From Deltaproteobacteria bacterium (GTDB taxonomy: Bacteria; Desulfobacterota; Desulfarculia; Adiutricales; Adiutricaceae), in the NCBI GenBank assembly GCA_031257955.1, contig JAIRNQ010000123.1:1-13573 (forward strand): DNA of 13,573 nt. Reading direction: 5' to 3'. The position numbers were made by a program, and so were the translations under genes. Under the pieces are notes generated by a model. That model was not told the origin of the DNA. It ran no database searches and saw only the letters and a list, made by a program, of their open reading frames with translations. Below, one piece after another: positions 6,492 through 11,310 of this stretch (position 1 is its first letter; each line of letters starts with the position of its first letter).

Positions 6492-6868
6492 CGTCTCCGG
6501 GGTTTCATTGGGGCGCCGGAACCGGGGCGACTGTCTTTGGTGGCCCCTTGAATCCTTGGGAAAGGCGAACGGATTGCGGCGCTCGGTTTACCGTAATCTA
6601 TGATTGTCCTGAGATGGTACTTGGCGGTGGGCAAGTGGTCTGGCCCAAATGTGTCCATTCGGATTGAAAGCGGGAAATATTCGCAAGGGAAAGCGCCCGG
6701 GTTAAAAACTTTATTGTTTGTCGCCCGTATCCGGTGCCCGCTTGAAGGTATCTTAGATAATTCTTGGCCGCGTTGGAAGGTAAAAACCATTCACGACGGT
6801 CTCGACAACCGCCAAGTTTTTTGGGAAGATAACCGTATCGTTCACCTGATCGTTCACCTGGGAAGCGC
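6492..6868. other. Stretch with no supported gene
   Basis: ORFs on both strands here lack ribosome sites and recognisable domains, and their codon use does not resemble neighbouring genes. The only structure noticed is a perfect 12-bp tandem duplication, ATCGTTCACCTG, at 6837-6848 and 6849-6860. Confidence 0.45.
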
Positions 6869-6889
6869 AACGGAAAGTCTTTCCGTTTT
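6869..6889 (+). terminator. Terminator-like hairpin without an obvious gene
   Basis: AACGGAAA (6869-6876) and TTTCCGTT (6880-6887) form a perfect 8-bp stem with a 3-base loop, and four T run from the end of the stem. No supported gene ends just before it, so it may end a small RNA or be the relic of a lost gene. Confidence 0.45.
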
Positions 6890-7000
6890 GGGATAGTTTG
6901 GGGTAAGTGGGCTTGACTATTGTTTTGCCCATTAAAGCTATGCGGGGGCGCGGGGCAAGGGATTGGGCGATTGTCAAAGGCTCGCGACAGTAGTCACGTG

Positions 7001-7110
7001 GCGGCTAGGCCGCAAGGCCCCGATATAAGGATATATTTGGCGCGGACGGTCGAAGCTTTGCGGCCTTGCGCTAGGCGCGAGGCCGCAAAGCCCAGCCGGG
7101 CTTGATTTTT
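7001..7110 (+). promoter_or_regulatory. Attenuator-like leader with competing hairpins and terminator
   Basis: AGGCCGCAA occurs at 7007-7015 (A) and 7080-7088 (C), and its exact complement TTGCGGCCT at 7058-7066 (B), so B can pair with A or with C. B-C lies in a long hairpin with arms 7055-7071 and 7075-7091 and loop TAG (17 pairs including one G-T). A terminator-like stem AAGCCC/GGGCTT (7088-7093 with 7098-7103) followed by GATTTTT overlaps the 3' arm of that hairpin, so B-C and the terminator exclude each other. A by itself can form a GCGGC-TAG-GCCGC hairpin (7001-7013). This is the logic of a transcription attenuator. The next gene on the strand is the LPS kinase at 7273. No known riboswitch class was recognised. 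It could instead be a terminated small RNA. Confidence 0.5.
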
Positions 7111-7197
7111 AGCTTATGGCCGCCTACACTTAGGACTTTGGGAAGCCGGGTTCTAGGGAAGGGAACCCTTGTCGCCGACGAGGGCGTTTTAGGAGGA

Positions 7198-7272
7198 TTG
7201 AACTCTCAACTCTAAATCTAGACTAATAATTCTAATTTTTTAATTAATTCTTTTTAATTCGGTCTAGTTAAT
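7198..7272 (+). promoter_or_regulatory. AT-rich upstream region of the LPS kinase gene
   Basis: About 75 bases of very AT-rich DNA precede the kinase start and the AT-rich composition continues into its first ~20 codons. TTGAAC at 7198-7203 with TAATAA-type words at 7224-7230 could be a sigma-70 promoter, but the spacing to the best -10 is long (20). No Shine-Dalgarno is visible before the ATG at 7273, so translation may rely on the unstructured AT-rich leader. Confidence 0.35.
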
Positions 7273-8196
7273 ATGAATAATAATATTAATACACAAGAAG
7301 AATCTGTAAAATATCTATCTGAATCAAAAGAGAGCGTCGGCACCTTGGCCACGGCCTTCGACGGGCCCTGGCGGATCCAGTGGAATGTGGACGGCTTCGA
7401 TTATCCGGCTTTACTGAAGGACTTTCAGGCCGGTAGGGTAACTGGCCGGAGAATGGTCACCGGCTCCCCTTATCGGACGGTCCATCGGGTGAAGGTCCAG
7501 GACCGGGAGTTCGTGATTAAGACCGATACCGAGGTCTCCAAACGGGACAAGCGGCTGGAAAAGCGGCTCTTTACCCGTTTTTTTGGCACCCAGTATTCCA
7601 GGCTAATCAATTTAACCTTCGAGGCCAAAAACAAGGGCTGCCCGGTGGTCCAGGACGTGTTCCTGGTTTCCGAGAAGATGGAGGGTGGCCATTGCCAGGA
7701 GGCCCATGTCATCGCCGAGTACATCCCTGGCCACAGTTTCATCCAAGAGGATTACCGGGAAGGGGCGCCGGTGGTTTTCCGGGACCCCGGCCCTTGGCTC
7801 ATCAACGTTGCCGAGGCCTTGGGGGTCCTTCACGATTACGGGCTGGCCTCCAACGACTCCATCATTAGCAATTTCATCGTGACCCCCGAGGGCCAGGTGA
7901 AAGTGATCGATTTGACTTTGACTAGCCCGGTGCCTATCTGCCAAGCCAACGACGTTTTGAAGATGCGCCGGAGCTACGGGGCCGAGGTCCCCGTCAGGAG
8001 CCTTTCCCGAAGGGCCCTCGTCGCCGTCATTGGTTTTTGGAACTCCTTGAGGAAGTGGCTCAGAAAGCTTCGGGGCAAAACCCCGCCCCCGCCGCCGGAA
8101 AAAATCTGGGAGGATTTGGAGGGGTTCCCCCAAAGACCGCCGGCCGAATCCGAAAACCCCGATACGATCGCCAAGCTCAAAAGCCGTTTCGATTGA
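7273..8196 (+). CDS. LPS core heptose kinase-like protein (WaaY/RfaY family)
   Basis: WaaY/RfaY phosphorylates a heptose of the LPS inner core in the cytoplasm before the core is flipped outward; phosphates there stabilise the outer membrane. The 307-residue protein shows the family layout: EFVIKTD (residues 79-85) with the likely ATP-binding Lys83, VIAEYIPGHSF (146-156) as hinge-like segment, and LHDYGLASNDSIISNFIV...KVIDLT (186-215) as catalytic loop and DFG-equivalent, with Asp195, Asn200 and Asp213. A basic C-terminal helix RKWLRKLRGK (259-268) also resembles E. coli WaaY, followed by a proline-rich tail. In E. coli the loop reads GDPHxxN; here it is NDSIISN, so Asp and Asn remain but the His is lost. 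The N-terminal ~25 residues are Asn/Glu/Ser-rich and probably disordered. It lies 259 bases upstream of an O-antigen ligase gene, supporting an LPS role. Confidence 0.8.
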   Translation: MNNNINTQEESVKYLSESKESVGTLATAFDGPWRIQWNVDGFDYPALLKDFQAGRVTGRRMVTGSPYRTVHRVKVQDREFVIKTDTEVSKRDKRLEKRLFTRFFGTQYSRLINLTFEAKNKGCPVVQDVFLVSEKMEGGHCQEAHVIAEYIPGHSFIQEDYREGAPVVFRDPGPWLINVAEALGVLHDYGLASNDSIISNFIVTPEGQVKVIDLTLTSPVPICQANDVLKMRRSYGAEVPVRSLSRRALVAVIGFWNSLRKWLRKLRGKTPPPPPEKIWEDLEGFPQRPPAESENPDTIAKLKSRFD

Positions 8197-8224
8197 ACTT
8201 GCGGCCAACCACTCGACCACCCGC

Positions 8225-8316
8225 GGCCTTTCGATGTTTTGATAACCCATTTGGTAAACTGACCGCTCCATTTAGGCCTTTCGATGTTTTGATAGTCCAT
8301 GTGGTAAACTGACCGC
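8225..8316. repeat. Two 42-bp direct repeats
   Basis: The segments 8225-8266 and 8275-8316 are near-identical (three mismatches), each running from GGCCTTTCGATG to GTAAACTGACCGC; the period is 50 bases. They lie between the LPS kinase and O-antigen ligase genes. The unit is AT-richer than the surrounding coding DNA and has no known motif that I recognise. It could be a dispersed intergenic repeat or duplicated regulatory sites. Confidence 0.85.
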
Positions 8317-8455
8317 GGCGTTTGGGCGTTTCGTCGGTTCGTCAGACCGGTCACCCGCTGACGGGGGACCGGGTTGAGCGGACCCCTAAAGCTGGCAGGG
8401 AGAATAGCGTTTTGCTTTCGATTTAGAGGCCAAGCCAAACTCACAAGGATAACTT

Positions 8456-9694
8456 TTGGTAGAAAAAATAAAGTCATACGGCCCCATGGTGGGACCTTTT
8501 TTACTGGCGGCCATGGCCTTCTTTGGAGTCTTCGCCCGGGGCGCGGTCAACTCGGCCTTTGGGTCGTTGTTTTTTTGGGGGCTCTTGTATTTGGTTTTTC
8601 GCCAAAAATGGCGATTCCGGCCGACTCCGCCCTTCCCAAGCTTGTGGTTAAAGGCTTTGGGCCTTTTCGCCGCTATCTATGTCCTGGCCTCCCTGGCCGG
8701 GAACGCTCCCATTAGAAGCCTTGGTTACACGGCAAACCTCATCTATATTCTGGCCGTCTTTCCCTTGACTTGGCTGGCCGTGAGCCAGTATCCCCAAATA
8801 CGCCGCCTGATCCCTTTGATGTATGCCTTCGGGCTTATGGTTTGCGCTTTTATGGCCCTCCAGGAGGCCCGCTGGGGCTTGGTCTGCGTAAGGGCCAAGG
8901 CCCACATCGGGATAATAGAGTTGGGTTCGATTTTGGGGCAACTGTCACCGATCATGGTCGGGGCCGTGGCCCTATCGCTCAGGAGGAAGGAGAAGCTTCG
9001 GGCGGGCGTTTTCCTTCTGGCGTTGGCCGCTTCCTATGTGGCCATGCGCATAAGTTGCTCCCGCATCGGAATGATTGCCGCGCCGGCCCTCTCGGTCATG
9101 GTCTTCGCCGTTAACTGGAGAGCTTTCGGCTGGAAGGGCAAGTTGACGGCATTGGCGCTGATCGCGGCCGTCCTGATAACCACCTTGGGGGATCCGGCCA
9201 TTATGGGCCGCTTCAAGGAGATGGGCGAGGCTTCCGGCAACAGAAACAACGAACAGCGGCTGTTCAAATGGCGCATGGGCTGGACCGCCTTTAACGAGCA
9301 CCCGGTTTTGGGGAACGGCCCCGGGGCCGTGCCCCAAGTCCCGCCGGCGGAAATCCCAATACTTGACGACGGCTTGCCCTTGTTTATTTGGAAAGAATAC
9401 ACCACCGCCCATCAGGTTTTTATCCAAGTGCTGGCCGAAAGCGGCATAATCGGCCTGATAGGCTTTCTGGCCCTGCATTTGGTTCCCCTATTCCTGATGC
9501 GAAAAAACCTCAGAAGCCGAGACCCGGAGACCTTTTTCTGGACCTGGTCGGCCGTGGCCGTAACCGGCCAGTTTGTCTTAAACGCCATGACCGACAATAT
9601 TTTCGGCTTGAGGCCGCTGATGTATATCTACTGGACCACCACGGCCATGGCCCTGTGGCCGCCGTCTGGCGGCCAGAAGGCGGAAGGGCACTGA
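8456..9694 (+). CDS. waaL: O-antigen ligase (WaaL / Wzy_C family)
   Basis: This inner-membrane enzyme joins undecaprenyl-diphosphate-linked O-antigen to lipid A-core on the periplasmic side. The 412-residue protein has about ten to twelve hydrophobic segments spread along its length. The signature region is the large periplasmic loop of the Wzy_C family: SCSRIGMI (200-207), NNEQRLFKWRMGWTAFNEHPVLGNGPG (264-290) with Arg268, and TTAHQVFIQVLAESGIIGLIGF (316-337) with the conserved His319. The TTG at 8456 is chosen because AAGGA precedes it by 6 bases; an in-frame ATG at 8486 is the alternative. The neighbouring LPS core kinase favours ligase over O-antigen polymerase (Wzy) or a protein O-oligosaccharyltransferase, which share this fold, but the sequence alone does not settle that. 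Confidence 0.82.
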   Translation: MVEKIKSYGPMVGPFLLAAMAFFGVFARGAVNSAFGSLFFWGLLYLVFRQKWRFRPTPPFPSLWLKALGLFAAIYVLASLAGNAPIRSLGYTANLIYILAVFPLTWLAVSQYPQIRRLIPLMYAFGLMVCAFMALQEARWGLVCVRAKAHIGIIELGSILGQLSPIMVGAVALSLRRKEKLRAGVFLLALAASYVAMRISCSRIGMIAAPALSVMVFAVNWRAFGWKGKLTALALIAAVLITTLGDPAIMGRFKEMGEASGNRNNEQRLFKWRMGWTAFNEHPVLGNGPGAVPQVPPAEIPILDDGLPLFIWKEYTTAHQVFIQVLAESGIIGLIGFLALHLVPLFLMRKNLRSRDPETFFWTWSAVAVTGQFVLNAMTDNIFGLRPLMYIYWTTTAMALWPPSGGQKAEGH

Positions 9695-9713
9695 AGCGGG
9701 CGTAAGCGCCAGG

Positions 9714-9746
9714 GGCCAATAACCGGCGGTTGTTGGCCAGGGTTTT
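9714..9746 (+). terminator. Terminator-like hairpin after the ligase gene
   Basis: GGCCAATAACC (9714-9724) pairs with GGTTGTTGGCC (9728-9738), an 11-pair stem with one T-G pair and a 3-base loop, 19 bases after the ligase stop. A short T-run (9743-9746) follows after AGGG. Plausible end of the LPS transcription unit. Confidence 0.6.
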
Positions 9747-10302
9747 GCATCGTAAGGTAGTGGGTAGGAACTTTCGTCTAAAACATGACGCGTTGGCTGA
9801 TACCCGCGATTGTGGTATTAGCGGGTCTTAACATTCTAGAACCAATGAGTGAAAGCGGCAGTTCTTAGGATAACGGACATATTGAGAACGCGTCAGAAAT
9901 AGCCATAAATGCCCAAAAGTAAAATAATTTCGGAGAAGTGGACCTCGGACCCTCGGAACCTCGGAAGCCGGTCCGCGTAAGTGAAGGGAGAATGTGCTAT
10001 AATGTTGCGGGACTAAAGGTTTCAATCCCCTTTGGGCGAAGGTATGGCGGGTTTATGGCCCCGCGGACCAATAACGGTTTCAGTTTACAAAACTTCGCTT
10101 CTAATTAGGCCATATTAAAGGCAAAATATAGGGGGTGTGATTGGGTCTGGTCGAGTTTGGTCTCGATTGGGTTTGGCCAAACTTTCAAGTCATATAATTA
10201 ATAATCTAAAGACTATAAATAGTTAAGACAAAAGCGCAAAGTTTTGGGACGGCTCGCTTTGGGCTTGCCTTTGAGCGCCATTAGGGGTTAAATGTCTAAC
10301 GG
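9747..10302 (+). other. Intergenic stretch with promoter-like elements
   Basis: No gene is supported. An ACCCGC/GCGGGT hairpin lies at 9802-9826 and three CCTCGGA words recur around 9942-9966. A good extended -10, TGCTATAAT, lies at 9995-10003 without a clear -35; a transcript from it would cross about 300 untranslated bases before the next gene. A second TATAAT at 10193-10198 in an AT-rich patch (about 10185-10225) is better placed to drive the lipoprotein gene at 10303, again without a strong -35. Nothing else was recognised. Confidence 0.4.
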
Positions 10303-11142
10303 ATGGTGCAAGACCAGAGCATAAGATCCCGCCGGATCGAAGTTTATCCGGCCCCGGCCAAACGGCCCGGGGGCGGAAATGGGACGGTTTTGGGCTTGGC
10401 GTCGGCCAAGGCTCTGCCGAAGACTCTGGCCAAGGCTCCGGCCAAGGCACTGGCGAAGGCGCCGGTTAAGACCATAGTTTTGGCACCGGCGAAGGAGCCG
10501 GTTAAGACTATAGTTTTGGCCCTGGCGGCGCTTTTGTTGGCCGGCTGCGCCTCGGTGAGCCAGGAAGAGTTCACTGGCTTGGCCGGTAGGGTCGATAAGT
10601 TAGAGCAAACCGTTTACCGGGGCCAGGGCAGCCAGCTGCCCGGGGCCGGGGTGGGCGCGGGAACGGTCGGCCCATTCCCGCCCGGCGGGGTAGGGGCGGT
10701 CAATCCGGCTTTCGCCGCCGCCTTTGGGCCGCCGCCGACCGAGCGGGGCGGCAGGGCCTCGGCCTCCGAGAGGAGCCGGTACAATCGGGCCCGGTCGCTT
10801 TTAAAGCAAAAGAAATGGGCCCAAGCGGCCACGGCCTTCAGCGAGATGCTCAGGGACTTTCCCGGCGGCAAGCTGGCCCCCAACGCCCGCTACTGGCTGG
10901 GCGAGTGCCGTTACGCCGTGGGCGACTGGCAGGGGGCTTTTTTGGAATTTAGGCAGGGCTATCACGACTATCCGACCTCGAACAAGGCCCCGGATTGCCT
11001 CTTGAAGATGAGCTACTGTCAAAGTTTGCTGGGTGACGGGCCTGGGGCCATGGAGACCTTGCGGGTACTTTTGGCCAACTACCCGGACTCAGACTCGGCC
11101 AAGCTAATCGCCAGCGGGCGGGGCCGCTTCTCCGGAATTTGA
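10303..11142 (+). CDS. CpoB/YbgF-like TPR lipoprotein
   Basis: CpoB (YbgF) coordinates outer-membrane constriction by Tol-Pal with PBP1-type peptidoglycan synthesis in the periplasm. Order of parts in the 279-residue product: hydrophobic segment TIVLALAALLLAGC ending in a lipobox with lipidated Cys82; a short coiled coil EEFTGLAGRVDKLEQTVY (88-105) as in the CpoB trimerisation domain; a Gly/Pro-rich linker (~106-150); and two to three TPR-like repeats (158-270) with YNRARSLLKQKKWAQAATAFSEMLRDFP and the ARYWLGECRYAVGDWQGAFLEFRQGYHDYP repeat, split at the family's usual places. Odd: about 60 residues of Ala/Lys/Pro repeats precede the signal sequence, and PVKTIVLA is duplicated (54-61, 66-73). 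The ATG has only a weak ribosome site; an internal TTG at 10480 would give a normal-length signal peptide. tolB and pal are not adjacent. It precedes a PBP1A gene by 168 bases. Confidence 0.8.
   Translation: MVQDQSIRSRRIEVYPAPAKRPGGGNGTVLGLASAKALPKTLAKAPAKALAKAPVKTIVLAPAKEPVKTIVLALAALLLAGCASVSQEEFTGLAGRVDKLEQTVYRGQGSQLPGAGVGAGTVGPFPPGGVGAVNPAFAAAFGPPPTERGGRASASERSRYNRARSLLKQKKWAQAATAFSEMLRDFPGGKLAPNARYWLGECRYAVGDWQGAFLEFRQGYHDYPTSNKAPDCLLKMSYCQSLLGDGPGAMETLRVLLANYPDSDSAKLIASGRGRFSGI
10452..10520 (+). repeat. 33-bp direct repeat inside the lipoprotein signal region
   Basis: Segments 10452-10484 and 10488-10520 differ at two positions and are offset by 36 bases, an exact 12-codon duplication encoding PVKTIVLA twice. 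Upstream (about 10400-10450) shorter GGCCAAGG/GGCGAAGG-type repeats encode the AKA(L/P) motif. The array keeps frame throughout. Confidence 0.85.
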
Positions 11143-11310
11143 TCGGGCGCCGCCGACCCCCCTATCCGGCGCTTTGTCCGGTCCCCGCACCCAGACTTTT
11201 GGCCTGGCGCGGCCGTTTGGCCCGTTTTCCCGAACGCCCCAAGGGCGAGAGGGAGAGCGGTTTTTGATGTTGTTTTTATTATCTACTTTTGTGTGTCGGG
11301 GCCTCGTTAC
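11143..11310 (+). other. Spacer between the lipoprotein and PBP1A genes
   Basis: A small CGCCC-CAA-GGGCG hairpin (11235-11247) lies in the middle, without an immediate T-run. A T-rich tract follows (about 11261-11290), with TATTAT at 11277-11282 as a possible -10 but no convincing -35. The upstream gene and PBP1A may be transcribed separately. Confidence 0.3.

Noticed and set aside
6600..6896. 98-codon plus-strand frame ending near a terminator-like hairpin
   Set aside because: No ribosome site, no domain, and codon use unlike the neighbouring genes; the hairpin overlaps the end of the frame, but that alone is not enough.
7191..7215. AGGAGG followed by TTG as a short leader peptide ahead of the kinase gene
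   Set aside because: The frame is only five codons, has no run of regulatory codons, and lies after, not within, the attenuator-like structure.
10018..10031. GGTTTCAATCCCC, which resembles part of some CRISPR repeats
   Set aside because: It occurs once, with no spaced copies nearby and no cas genes in the window.
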